Below are positions 1 through 12,100 of a DNA stretch of 64,000 bases, piece after piece (positions within the stretch are counted from its first letter, which is position 1; each line of letters begins with the position of its first letter). Made by a program: the position numbers and the translations under genes. The stretch is from positions 1,057,782-1,121,781 of the forward strand of contig BLZA01000023.1 in assembly GCA_013423385.1 (NCBI GenBank), read 5' to 3'. The notes beneath the pieces were generated by a model, which ran no database searches, was not told the origin of the DNA, and saw nothing but the letters and a program-made list of their open reading frames with translations. The DNA comes from Naganishia liquefaciens (taxonomy: Eukaryota > Basidiomycota > Tremellomycetes > Filobasidiales > Filobasidiaceae).

Positions 1-1351
1 GTAAAAGGTGTGTTTCTTGACAGCCGGTATCACCGCCTTGGCGTCGGGACGAGGTCGGAGACGGAGAAGGATGGTCGCGAGCGATAGCAGGAAGAGCTGG
101 CACAGGGCGATGATGCGGACAGTCCAGCCCCAACCGACTGTGAAAAACGGTAAGCTACGATTGCGATGCGAGCGGCTTGAGCTTACCTTGTCGAGGCACA
201 TTAGCAATAATCAACGGCCAGACGATAGAACCGGCGGAAGCTCCGGACACTATGGAAGGTGTATCAGCATTCGAAGCTTTCGGATCCATCCGCTCAAAAC
301 TCACTGACAATGCCGCTGGCCATGGATCGACGTGCCTTGAACCAGCTGGTACGATATTGGGATCAGCCAAATGCCTTTGTCATCAATACAAACACCTACT
401 CGTTGGCGGTCGTCATCGGACAGACAAACCTAAACAGGCGCGGAACAGATCAGTCCGCGCACAATGAAGCAGTGGCATCGACAAGCTTACATCAAGGCAA
501 TGCCGGACGAAATGAACAGCGATTGACACAGGAAGAAATGCCACAACTCGGTGCACTGCACATCAAGGCTTAGCGAACAGCTCGAGGCTCGTCAAGTCCG
601 ACAGACTTACCCAGCTCAGGGCTAGGAAGCCAACCGTCATGATCGCCGTGCCGGTCATCATGACCTTTCGCGGGCCGAGTCTGTCCATCACCGTGCCTCC
701 GATAGCGGCGCCGGCAAAAGTTATGCACGACGAGACGGATCCTATCCACGCTGTTACTGAGCTACGAAGCGCAGGTGTTAGCGAGTGGATCGAGTTCTCT
801 CGAGGTGAAAGCTTACATTGGGTATTGCGACAGAATATTGTTGTGGTAATATGTGTTGAATGCACCATAACCAGCAATCATCTATCGAGGGTCACTGTTA
901 GGGAAGTCGCATTTTCGGGCACTGGCGACTCACACCGAAACCACAGAACGTAGTGAGGAAGCCTCCCAGAAGCACGGACCAAGCCTGCGTCGTACTAGAT
1001 CAGCAACAGCCTCCGACTCGATTCCATCGACATACCTGCAAGCCACCATCTGGGAACACATCTTCGACCACATTGCTCGTGTTGGCTTCGACTTTGGTCA
1101 ATTGCTTTTCGAGGAGGATAGGAACAAAGTTGGGATCTACGATTTTGACATCGGTACCTTCAGAGTGCGAGTTTCGTTTCGAATTGGGTCCCGAGCCTGC
1201 CCACCACTATGAGCCATGCTTACAGACCCAACGCGCGTATCGACTTACCACTATACAATGTCACTTCATCATCCCAAAAAATTTCTTGGGGTCTCTTTAC
1301 TGGAGACTCGGCTGCAGAAATAGTGGATGACGAACAGCAAGTGCTCGACAT
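1..1351 (-). CDS. MFS transporter of the monocarboxylate (MCT/SLC16-like) type, 3' end outside the window
   Basis: Predicted plasma membrane carrier for monocarboxylates or similar small solutes; the substrate cannot be told. The start at 1351 gives a hydrophilic N-terminus. Introns then lead to the family pattern DGGLQAWSVLLGGF (membrane segment 1), GYGAFNTYYHNNILSQ, SVTAWIGSVSS and a GAAIGGTVMDRLGPR loop, which is the MFS signature between segments 2 and 3. Further on lie WFKARRSMASGI and GASAGSIVWPLIIANVP, both typical of fungal MCT homologues, and the segment around IIALCQLFLLSLATILL. Introns are about 40-60 bases, for example 138-186. Only roughly the N-terminal half is present; the rest lies beyond base 1. 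Family assignment is firm, substrate unknown. Confidence 0.85.
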
Positions 1352-2812
1352 GCTTGCTCTGATTATCTTATCTCAGAATGGGTTGAGTATGGTAGATGAT
1401 GAACAGTGTTACGATAGTTTTACAATCGCATTCGCAGAGGTATCAACTGACTGGACAAGGTCTTCATGTCAATCAGCCTTCTTATGTTTCCTTGGTGAAT
1501 CCTCCCAGCCCAGCCGCATGGCAACCGCGTATCAACCCATCTGGCCATTCTGACGTTTCCGTAGCTGTTTCCATCATTTTACCCTCAAGCTCGTTCGGTC
1601 ATGGCGCATTTATCGATCTTGACGGGATTAACGGTCCAAGCCTTTCCAAGATCATTGATGTCCGAAGCGCGAACACGCGATCGGAAACGCGAATAGCCAT
1701 TTGATTCCGAGGTCCGATCAAGAAGCTTAAGACTAGAATTGAAGGCTCGTCAGTAGCTGGTATGGCTCACTGGAGCGGACCAGCTGGCGGACCCAAGAAG
1801 AGTGAAAACACCAGCCAAAGCTCTATCGCGTGAATGATGAACCGCCAACGAATGCAAGACAGGATCTGGTCTCGACATCCTTTAATCCAACCCTGAACCC
1901 TTGTAATATCTAACCCTCTATCTCTGGATCGGCCGTTTTCTCTCACGAAGCTTCCAGGAGGTAGGCTTTGCAACCTGATCAAGTGACCATCTGGCTTACG
2001 AGCGAGGAACTCAAAATGAGCTCTCGGTTCATTTACAGTATCCTAGCCTCGGGGTCCGGCAGTCCTGGCCTGACACGTCATATCGCTCTCTGCGACCTGT
2101 TTGTCGCTAAAGACCTCTTAACATCAAGCGGTCACTTATTGTCTGGAGGACACCACGGAAGCCATCTGAAGGCAATATATAGTGACCCAGCTCGCCCGCC
2201 TTTTCCCTTCTATTGCCCAATCTGCAACGTTATCACTACAACTCCTTTGCCGTTTCCTACTGTGCCCTGACGACAATATAATGGGCACTTGCATTTTCGT
2301 CGCCACCCAGTGATGTACGCGCATGGCCATTCCAGCCACCTAACGCCTGAGCGCTCCTCCCTGTCATGCCGTCGCAGCTAGCGGTAGCGACTTTGTAAAT
2401 AAGATAAAGGTTCGCGGCATAATTCAGACTCGCTGCCGCTGCCGCTGCCGCCGCTGCTCATCTTTGAAGAATTGCTCGTCTGAGACCAAGCTACTGTATC
2501 GAGGGTCTGGATCATCCTTCAGAGGGCGAGCAGGCGCTGTTGTTCGCGGTGATGACCGCCAACACGAAACGCGAGAGCTGCATCCATCAGGTGGACCCAA
2601 TGCTAAGTAGTTCGAAACACGTTTCAGACACGACTACACCAGAACAAGCTACAAGAGTATACTAGCATCACAGTAAACGAAAGGAATTTCGAGACAGATC
2701 GCAGTAGCGAGAAGCGACTAATGTGAATCACAAACGTGAACGCATTGATCACGCGATCACAAGGTTAACGCCCTCCAGCAGCGGAGCTACCAGTAGCTTC
2801 TCATACGGTGAG
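1352..2812. other. Intergenic region, no gene recognised
   Basis: This 1.46 kb lies between the start of the transporter gene and the 3' end of the DUF1996-WSC gene. Open frames are short and none has a recognisable family or plausible splice structure. A GCTGCC-type simple repeat lies at about 2431-2458. The first few hundred bases presumably hold the transporter promoter. Confidence 0.5.
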
Positions 2813-4793
2813 CTAACCGCCACGTACAGCCCTTATCAACCTCTGTTTGCGGTCTGATGATTGAGGCAGATCTCGTCGTTGAGCCTGTGTTGCACTCGGA
2901 GCGGCAGACGCAGTCACGTCTGAGGCAGGGGAAGGGTTTTTTGTGTAAAGCGAGACGTGGTAGACTGTCTCAGCGTTGAAGACATGAATGAAGCGTCAAC
3001 GAGTGGTTCTTACAAGTCCATCATCCAACACTTACAGCCGCCACAATAGGTTTCACTGTATCTGCCATGCCCGGTGCATTGAAGGTTGCACTGGAAGGCA
3101 GGCACCAACCGGAATTTGTCTAGTGAGGGAGTGCTGTTCGAACACATGCATTCTTCTCCATCTACCGCCGTAAGCATTAAGGCAATGTCAGCGAAGACTT
3201 CAACCTTGTACTAGGCATCCTACATTCGATTCCCGCATACTATAACGCAGGATTCTGTTAGTCGAATTCCTCGCACGCGGGTCGCTCAACAGCTCAGCAT
3301 ACTTACAGTAAAATTACCACACGTCGATAGACAGCGGTGGGGACTCATGTCCTGCTTGATACCAATCTCTCGGAAGCCCATCTCCGGGAATGCGTAGATC
3401 TCAGGCGTATTGCCGTCTCGAGCAAGACAACCCGTCATGGACCAGCCCTCGGGAATTGGCGGGGATGCTGAGATCATAGTGGCGGATTCGACGTAGCTGG
3501 CATTGGTCGCCTTACCATCCTCTGCACACCATACTGGATTGTTGCCGGGAAGCTTGTCAATGGCACCTTTGTCCCCGACGGGCTCGTTTACAAGGCCAAG
3601 CTCGGGAACGCAGGCAGACATGCTCTGGAAAGTAAAGACATTGCAGTTCCTCGCCTCTACGAATGGTGAACGTGTCAATTGCTCTTTCAGAACCAGTCAG
3701 CCATCCCGCACTTACCTCCTTTCATATCTGGGCAAGTCACTAGCGCCTGATTCAGAAGAGACGGCTTGCCCTCACCTCCGACAGAAAATCCATTGAAAAA
3801 GTCGCCGTGCATACTATAGCCTGTCGAGTCTCCCGTTGCAAGCACATAGTTGCCGGCCCCGGACGCTACATCTGCCGGCTTGATGTACGAGGTCTCAATC
3901 TTCAGCAGTGGGATACGACAGCCAAAGTCTTTCGGACATTGACCATCCACGGGATACTGCACATGGGTTGTCTGCCCATTGGCCGTTCTGCGAGAGAAAG
4001 CTGGATCAATGGAGTGAACCAATTCCGTCTCATAATCTTACGAGATGGTTTTACAGTCCCACTGGAGTAGCGAAAATAGCCTAAGTCCTCTGTAATATCG
4101 CGTTGATGTTGCTGCAAGCCCACTCACGCATGAAGGGAACTCGACAATGCTTCGTGGCTTATCACAACCCTGAGGAATTGTCTCGAATGTTCCATTTCGT
4201 CCCTCACAAACAAACGCAATATGCTCTTTGTAAACCGGATCTGACCTGTCCCGAGTTGAGTTGCCTGCAGTGAAGCCTGTCGCGTAGCAAATTCGCGGGT
4301 CAGTTTGGCCTGAGTCCGTAGTCATTGACGCTCACGAAGTCCTTTCGGCATATCGGTCAACGTTTCGTTCTCGCCCGTAATGCCGAACCAATAAATTGAT
4401 GTGCCTGCAGTATCCAAACTGATGAATTTATCGTCGGGAGTCATGTGGTAAATTGCCGGCGTCCAGTAAGCTGACATGTCATCGGTGATCTCTCCGGTGG
4501 CGCATCGACTGCTTCGGGCGTCTTCATACGTCATTTCAGGGTTAAACTTGCTTGGACCAATGATATTGTGGACGTGGCCAGAGACCTGTAGAAAAGCTTG
4601 TCATGAGGTGATGAGATTCCGAAAGCTCAAGTTGACATACTTTGCCATGATACGAGATCGGATCGAAACGCGTCTGCATCAGCGTCTTGTGGGTACTGAC
4701 GAAGTAGGAATCGAGAGAATAGACGCCCTTGACTGCGACGAACACGCCTACCAGGACGGCCAGATGCACAGTCATTTGCGAAAAGACAAACAT
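2813..4793 (-). CDS. Secreted DUF1996 protein with C-terminal WSC domain
   Basis: Predicted extracellular or cell-wall protein; DUF1996 has no established activity and WSC domains are thought to bind carbohydrate. The N-terminus has a signal peptide (hydrophobic VHLAVLVGVFVAVKGVYS). The DUF1996 core follows: RFDPISYHGK, then after an intron VSGHVHNIIGPSKFNPEMTY, ITDDMSAYWTPAIYHM, CPKDFGC and a cysteine-containing end. The WSC part begins near SPHRCLSTCGNFT and continues through EECMCSNSTPSLDKF, FQCNLQCTGHG and YCGG. A short Ser/Ala-rich tail ends at the TAG at 2813-2815. There are at least six short introns. The last two exons are inferred from splice sites and WSC cysteine spacing, so the 3' structure is less certain than the rest. 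Confidence 0.82.
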
Positions 4794-5621
4794 CTAGTTG
4801 CCCTCAAAGGTATATAGCGCGGAAGTCGAGGTCTCTGAACTCGGGCGCGAAGGATACTGCGCCCTTGCGGGCGAACATTTGCAACATAAAGATTCATTTA
4901 TAAGTATGCCTCTTAACAAAGGCGTCGACCGGCGAATCGCTTGGCATCGAGACAAGGGATCACAGGAAGTCAGGGACGATCTACGCTGTTGAGAAATTGT
5001 ACCGGTAAGGTCTCGATTCGAACAAAGGGGAGTGTTAAGGGCCCCCCATACTGCAGATCGCCGGACTTCACCAAGTACCTTTCCCCTCGAAGATCCGAGT
5101 AGTCGACGATTCAAGAACGGCAGGGGAGATTCAGCGAGTAGCAACGCTCCGCAAGGGAAGTTATGACTATGCCCTAAGGTAGCGGCTGAGCGCTCAAGGC
5201 GGTCAATCCCGCTGCAGACAGGTCCTTTGCTGCAGATCTTTTCTATAATAGCGGACAGGAACCTCTGGTGTTTGCGCCTTCTCTGTTCCAACGGGGTGGT
5301 ACAGTCTACAGATCGCCTTGCCCTCCGACAGGAGATTGCTAATGATCAGGTCTTTCCGTCACATTCAAGCAGCCGCTCCGGCATTGTTTCAATGCGCACA
5401 TCGGCAATGCGCTCTCACGTGTTATCTGCATTCCAGCATGCGGATTGAGCTGAAGATCAGATTAAAGTATCGCCCACTAGGTTGCCTGCTAATCTTCTTG
5501 ATGTCGATTCCAATACTTGATTTTAATCCACAGTTACTGTATTGAACAACTTTGGTTTGGCATGTCCCCGCTTATTTCTTGTCTATTTCGTCTATCTCTC
5601 ACGCTTTGCATGGCTTGTCCT
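4794..5621. other. Intergenic region between DUF1996-WSC start and GLC3 3' end
   Basis: About 830 bases with no convincing coding potential. It should contain the promoter of the secreted-protein gene on the minus strand and the GLC3 3' untranslated region and terminator. Open frames here (for example 4794-5291 minus) have no recognisable family. Confidence 0.45.
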
Positions 5622-8600
5622 CTAAGCGAGTCCCAAAACCAAGACGACTCGCGCAGGAATGTATACCTATGGATACGTCAGCCTCTATCGCATTTTCGGA
5701 TTGCCACAAGCGGCGCAGCGACTGACCTGCAAAAAGTTCTTCCGGTTGTTCCACGGGAAATCCGTTGTAAAGTATTCCCCGTTCATGTCCACGCGGTCAT
5801 GTCCGCCGAACCGCTTCTCGTCACTGTTCAAGACGATTTTGTACTTGCCCGGTGTCTCGACGCCGACCCGGTAGTCGACAAATGACTCGGTGGGTGAGAC
5901 TGAGGATGCGTGGGTTAGCAGTGATCTCACGGAAAGGCGAGGACATACAGTTGAAGATGAAGAGCAGACCAGCCCGCTCAAAGACGAGCATCTTGTCGGT
6001 CTCGTTCTTCAGCGAGACGTACGCCTGCGCAAGCTCATGAGTACGCTGCTATTCTCCAGGGGCAGATTGCATACCTGAGGCGCCGACAGCCACTTGTACT
6101 TGGATTCCGTATTGTTCATCACCTTGTCAAACTCGTAGAGGTATTTGTACCTGAGCAAGTTGTCATCGATAAGGTTGAATTGACGTCGAGCGTGCATGAA
6201 AGAGCTGCCGTTGCCTTCTCGAGGGAAGTCCATCCATCTATAATAGATCGTGAATAATCGGTACGAGTACTTCAGCGAGACTTACTCTGGATGACCAAAC
6301 TCGTTGCCCTCAAAGTTGAGGTAGCCTTCACCGCCGAGGGTGTGACAGACGAATCTAAAACGAGATCAGCGTCGCCTTTGGACCTCGAGCCATCGCACCT
6401 ACCGGATCATCTTGTGTAGAGCGATTCCTCGATCGATGACGGGCGTCAATGGCGACAAGTCGGACATGTTGGTGTCTATATAGGATGAGCAACAAGCAGC
6501 GAAGGGCAGCAATACCGCACTCACACATCTCGGCATCCATCAGCCAGAAAGCCAATGTCTTGTCACCGACCAGTGCTTGATCGTGACTTTCGGCATAGGC
6601 AATGCTTTTCTCGTTATGCCTTCTGTTGGTCAAGATGTGCGCAATGTTTCCAATATCCCACTGATCGTCGGTCTTTTCCTTGAGCAGCTTGATCCACATG
6701 TCGGGAATGGCCATCGACAGGCGGTAGTCGAATCCGACACCGCCCTCCTGCACGGGGCGGCAGAGCGCGGGCATGCCAGAGACGTCTTCGGCAATGGAGA
6801 TGACGTCGGGGTAGAGCTCGTGCAACATGTCGTTTGCCTGCGGGCGATCAGTATAGGATGAGGGTCGCGCCGCTGAGACGTACCAGCATGAGGTAGTTGA
6901 CGGCTTCGAGATCAACGTCGTCGCCAAAGTACTCGTGATAGCCGCCTGTCGCCGCGTCAGCGCTCGTTCCGCCGCTGTTCGAGCGACTCACCCGAAAATC
7001 CGACACCCATCCCGTGGTGCTTGTACATCATGCTGGTCACGCCGTCGAAGCGGAACCCGTCAAACATGTATTCGTCCATGTAGAACCGCAAGTTGGACAA
7101 GAGGAATCGGAGGACTTCGGGATGGGCGTAGTTGAAGAGCCGGCTGTCCCAGAGGTCGTGTCGTCCTCGACCGCCTTCGTGGAAGTAGCAGTGATCTGTG
7201 CCGTCAAAGTAGTTGAGACTGCAAAGCGTCAGCGAGCGCCCTTCACCAACAGATAGATACGCACCCATCCTCGGCGTTCTTGCTGGCATGCGAATGCACG
7301 ACATCCAGCAAGACTGTCAATCCCAACTCGTGCGCGCGATCAATCAAACTCTTGAGCTCTTCCGGCGTGCCGTATCGCGAGCTGATGGCGAAGAATGATG
7401 TAACCTGGTAACCAAACGAGGCATAATAGGCGTGCTCCATGATGGCCATCATTTGAATGCAGTTGTATCCGAGCTCGGCGATTCGCGGCAGGACATTGTC
7501 CCGGAACTCGACGTAGCTGCCGACCTTGGGTTCCGGGGTGGAGATACCGACTGCCAGGAATCAGTACCAGCGCGACGGGGCCATATGGGCACTTACCATG
7601 CGCCTCGTAGATCTTGAGACCGCCTGTAGAGTCCTTGCCGCCGATGGCTTTTGGTCGGGGGTGCTTGAATGTGTACTTTTCAGAAGGCGGCGGGTTCCAG
7701 AACCTTCCGTCGTATACGGGCGAAACGGATAGGTCTTGGGTGACTCGCGTGATCCAAGGCGGGAGCCGGTCAATGGTGGTGCCGTCGGGTTTGGTAAAGG
7801 AGACCTGGCGAGGATGGCACGGATGAGCGAGGGGAATGGTACCGGCGAGACACATACCTTGACCATCGAGTCGTGCGGGATGGCGCACGATCCGTCCGCG
7901 AGGGGAGGCACGTAACATGACCAGACGCCGTATTGATCCCTTTCCATGACATTGGCAGAGTGGTCCCAGTTGTCTAAGAAGGGTCAGCGCGGTTGCCAAG
8001 GAGAGGGAAAAGAGGAGCGAGGAGATGCGGGAGTTGATAGGAGGTGCTGCGAATTGACGGGTCTCCCTAGCGATAAATGTCAATCGCAAGCGTTGCTATG
8101 GCAACCAAGCTGCTGGCTGTGCTCGCACGTCGAACGCTCGAGGCAGAGATCATCGGGCCCCGTACGTGAATTGACTTTGGACTGTGGAGGTGACACACAG
8201 AGTCCTGAGGCGTATACGGGCCCATGTATCGCGGGACAGAGGGACGGTGCTTCCGCAGCATCGCCAATGCGAGGGCTAGTCATCCTAGAGCTCAAGTTTC
8301 CAGCTCGCAGTTCTCCGTTGCTCAAGGTGTTCGACGAGTGTTCTGGCGGAGCCTGCTTTCTCTCGAGCGCTCAACGGGCAAGGGGGTTCCTTCTCTGCGG
8401 CACCTCCTATCCTCGCTTCGCTCGACGAGAGGGGGAATTCTCGCTCCTTCGGTCGCTCGAGAATATTCTCGGCCGTCCTTCGACGGCCTCGGGGAATCCT
8501 TGCCTGCCGGCGCGGGAATTCTCGCTTCGCTCGACGAGACACGCATTCTCGCTCCCTCCGGTCCCTCGGCCGCTCATCTCGACTCACTAAACTCGCCAAT

Positions 8601-8913
8601 CAACCTCGCCCCCACCGCTCCCGGCGCCCACTCCCTATACACGACCCCTCCCTTTCCATCCACCTTGAACCCCCTCTGCTCCCATCCCCTCGAAAACTTT
8701 TCATATCCTCCCTCGGACTGCTCAATCTGCCGCTTCATGCCCTCATACTGGCTAAACCTGTGCTGAATCGCGCCCTTGAATGGCTCGAGCCAGGGATCAA
8801 GGTCGATGATGCCGGTGCCTGCGAGCGAGGAGTCCATCAGTACGAGGGATCGCCGACTGAGAGGAACGGGACGAACCGTCTGCGGTCTTGTTGGATTTCT
8901 GAACAATAGACAT
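5622..8913 (-). CDS. GLC3: 1,4-alpha-glucan (glycogen) branching enzyme
   Basis: Cytosolic enzyme that cuts alpha-1,4 glucan chains and rejoins them as alpha-1,6 branches in glycogen synthesis. About 12 exons give roughly 690 residues, the usual eukaryotic length. In order: [15 protein letters not shown] at the N-terminus; the CBM48 region with [19 protein letters not shown] and [10 protein letters not shown]; then the family 13 glycosidase barrel with [12 protein letters not shown], the nucleophile motif [13 protein letters not shown], the acid/base glutamate in [27 protein letters not shown] and [17 protein letters not shown]. The C-terminal beta domain carries [16 protein letters not shown] and ends [14 protein letters not shown]. 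Intron 1 has a GTTCGT donor. Intron 2 (7974-8587) is 614 bases and repeat-built, unlike the others (about 40-60 bases); removing it joins GEF to NNWDH exactly as in the family. Confidence 0.95.
8037..8410. repeat. Inverted repeat pair ATAGGAGGTGCYGC inside the GLC3 intron
   Basis: On the plus strand ATAGGAGGTGCTGC begins at 8037 and its inverse GCGGCACCTCCTAT ends at 8410, with one mismatch in 14 bases. The pair bounds 374 bases that hold a GGCAACCAAG motif (8100-8109). The same ATAGGAGGTGCTG and GGCAACCAAG, at nearly the same spacing (67 against 63 bases), lie in the LYS20 intron at 22750 and 22817. Confidence 0.65.
8400..8587 (-). repeat. Palindrome-like module array A
   Basis: On the minus strand the array reads donor GTGAGT, then GAGGGACCGGAGGGAGCGAG, TCTCGTCGAGCGAAGCGAGA, a GCGCCGGCAGGCA block, the hairpin GGCCGTC-GAAG-GACGGCC (8471-8488), GAGCGACCGAAGGAGCGAG, a second TCTCGTCGAGCGAAGCGAG and finally ATAGGAGGTGCCGC. 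Most modules end with CGAGAAT or CGAGGAT. No protein is encoded. Confidence 0.85.
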
Positions 8914-9191
8914 GGCTGATGGAAATGTCGGGCGTGTGGCAGCGATCCGCGCTTGTGCCCGCCTTGTGTCATATATTATTATACCGTCCAGCCCCCAGCC
9001 AAGCAGGGACCCCATGCCCATTCCCATGCTCGTGGAGCTCCCCCACTGCATCCCGTGACTCGCGTATAAGCGAACCGAGCGGCCGGAAGCAAACAGCGCG
9101 CGGATCCAAAGCGGCAAACGCTTATTGACGTCATCATGCCGTTCCGCTTGTCGCGCTGTGCCTCGCGCTGAAATATCGAGCAAAGAAGGGC

Positions 9192-12100
9192 ATGACCGTC
9201 GTTTCTTTGTCGCCAAAGGGGGATGCACACCTCTTGACACCCGCAACAGCAGCAGCAGCGATGGACGCCGAGGATAACCCACGGGACGCCGTCACGGGCC
9301 AGCCCCACGTATTCCATACCGTCGAGACGTCGGCCCAATCGCACCCGCAGCCGCCCCTCGAGCCTTCAGACGCCCACGTTCCCCCTGTTCCCCCTCGACC
9401 CGTTCGATCCGAATCTCGAGATGCGCCGCGAGAGCAGGTGTCCGCGCCGCCTTCGGTGGCCCCGAGACCGGCAGTCAGACGCGTTCCGACGGCCGTGATC
9501 ACACGTGCGGGCGAGGCCCCGCCTCCACCGGCGACGCAGAACGACGACATCAACGACAAGAAGACAGTGCCGACAGAATCCGTCTCCCATACCGTGCACG
9601 TACCCAACACGGTATCGCCCTCGGGAACCGCTCAAGGCACCGCCGTTATCCCCGCCACACAAGCCCACGCCGCGCCGGAGCATGCCCTCCCGACGGCTCC
9701 CTCGGTGCATCCCGAGGCGCAGGCGGCGCAGTTGGACAAGGCGACGCGGGAGGATCCGGCGTTGGTGGCGGGAGAGGTGGAAAAGGCCAAGGCCGGGAGG
9801 AGAGAGCTCGAGGGCAAGGAGCCCAAGGGGACGGTGGTGCAGGGTTTGGAGGATGATCGGCTGTGGGCGCTCTTGCGAAAGTTTGACGAGGTGAGCTTGA
9901 CTCGCTGGTCCGCGCGTTGTATGTACTTACTCAACCTCTCGATACCCTTTGTAGCAAGTAAACCACACCCTTATCCTCACCTCCCACAAACTCCCTCCAA
10001 CGGAACCGGATCTCCGACGCTCCGTTCTCCCCCACGTCCCCTTCAACTCGGACATTCTCCGAGCCAACATGGAACGCCTCTACGCCGGCGCAGGCATCGG
10101 CCTCATTCGGAGCATCAACGAAATCATTCGACTTCGCTCCTGGTCACCGCAAGAGCGTCGGAGGACGGCGTATTTCTGCGTCACCTATTTCTTTGCATGG
10201 TGCCTCGGCCTCGCGATCCCGACCGTCATCTTGTTTTTGATCACGCTCATCGTCTTGCCGGAATCCCGATACTTCTTCTTTCCGCCCGTTATGCCGGCCC
10301 TGGGTCAACCGCCGAGCGCGACGGATCCGACAAACCAGGCCGGCGATCAGAGTTTCCTCGGAGGAGTGGATAGTGACGTGCAGCATCGCAGCAAAGCCGA
10401 GCAGATTGAAGAGCAGGCTTGGGAGTTCCGTCAGCTGTACGTATATCTGCTGGTTCCAAAATGCTCTCGTGTGCTCACGTCCCGCTCAGCGCCGAAGCAT
10501 TCGCTGTTCGAATCGCCGTCTCGAAAGGCGCCAAATCCAAAAACCAAGGCAACGCCGCCGTCGGTGAAAAACACTCGGCGCGATCTCTCGAGCCGTCTTC
10601 GGATTCATCTTCCAGTGAGACCGACTCGGACTCGGACGACGACTTTGCCGATGCGCAGGCGGAATTGGATCCGTCCTTGTATGCGCCTGGCGAGCATCCC
10701 GATGAGATTCGGCGGCAGCAGAAGCAGCTGAGGCATGCGCGCGGTGCCGATAGGAGTGACGGGATGAGCGGCACAATGGTGCATCATCGCAAGGGGAGTC
10801 GAGAGGTGGCTAAGCCGATGAATGAGAAGCAGCGGAAAAAAGCCGAGGGTAAAGAAGCCAAGAGGAAGCGGGACGAGATGATTGGGTAAGTTGCGGTCTT
10901 GAGCTGACCAGAACGACGGATGCTCACAACCTGTTCAGCAAATACACAAAAATGATGCAGGACGTCACCGGCGACATTGCCGATCTGTCTGAATGCGTTG
11001 CACAGTATGTCCTTGCCGCACTCTACGCCCCAAATCGTGTCTCATACTCTTCTCAGCGCCTTGTCCCCCCCGCGTCCGTTCCCGCCCAACATTGCACGCT
11101 TCAAACTCGCCGGCGCTATCTTTGCGCCCCTCTTTCTCGCATCCGCCGTCGTGCCCGCATGGATTTGGCACCGAGCCGCGAGCTTTATGCTTGGATTCTT
11201 GTTCTTTGGGCAGCCGCTCATCGACCGCGGGCTCGCGTGGTTTGTCCGCGCTGTTCCCGATTGGAAAGAAAAGCTGGATATGCGAAAGTAGGTATCGCAG
11301 CTGTGCGGTTCACGTCGTGATGCTAATTTGGCGGCTGCAGCTCACTGTTGTCCGGCGTGCCTACAAACGATCAACTTGTGCTTCACTTGCTACGAGTGGG
11401 CGAACGCATGAATCATCCCTTGCCGCGACCGCCCCCGCCCCCCTTGGCCGGAACTCCGAAGGAAGCGGTAAGCCACTTTATGGAAAGAATCCGCGGCGAT
11501 GTCACTGACGTTCCCCACAGATCAAAGATACCGGTCCGGATCCCGACGATGATCTCGTCGACGAAAAAGGTAACCCCATCGGAGTCGACGAATTGAGCGC
11601 CAGGGACAAGGTCATGCACAAGAGCAAGAGCAAGCTCGTGAACAGCTTCAAGTCTGTTTCCAAGCGTGTTGCTGCAATCGGTGCCGATGTGACGGTGGAC
11701 GGCGTCAGGAAAAAGGTGGGTCCCTCGCCGCCCTCATCGGCTAGAGCTGACAAGCCATGTCGCAGGTTGGGACCAAGGTCGATCGTGTCGTCTTTGGTGA
11801 CGTTCTCAAAGACGACGGTGATGCGGAATGTAAGTTCTGTGCTCGAAGCGGGGCAGAACTTGCTCACACAAGGTCCTACAGCGTATCCTTGCAAACTCAA
11901 CGGCAAGCCGGGGCATATCGTCATTCAGCCCCTCAGCGTCTACGGTCCCGCCTCAATTACCTGGGAGCCGCTGGTTGGCCGGCCTCTTTTCGAACGCAAG
12001 ATCGACGACATTGTCGAGATCAAAAAGGGCGGTGTCTCGATGCCACGGGCCGTTCTTGGTTGGGCGTCCGGCGCGGACATCGAGAGTCAGACCTTGATCA

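Larger units (their letters stand above)
7974..8587 (-). other. Oversized repeat-built intron of GLC3 (candidate introner-like element, copy A)
   Basis: Spliced from GTGAGT (minus strand, from 8587) to CTTAG (ending at 7974), phase 1, rejoining codon A|AC for Asn. It is about ten times longer than the other introns of this gene. The first 190 bases (8400-8587) are an array of GC-rich modules; the rest looks non-repetitive apart from an inverted ATAGGAGGTGCYGC pair. Module order and sequence match the intron at 22398-22958 in LYS20, an unrelated gene. That the two descend from one mobile intron is an inference from this likeness. Confidence 0.75.

Noticed and set aside
5173-5184. CCTAAGGTAGCG, identical to a conserved piece of 23S-like rRNA
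   Set aside because: The match is 12 bases only and does not extend on either side, so it is not an rRNA or mitochondrial insert.
8224-8766. Open frames across the GLC3 repeat intron, about 180 codons
   Set aside because: They exist because the module array lacks stops in some frames; the peptides are repetitive Arg/Ser/Leu strings, and splicing them out restores the enzyme.
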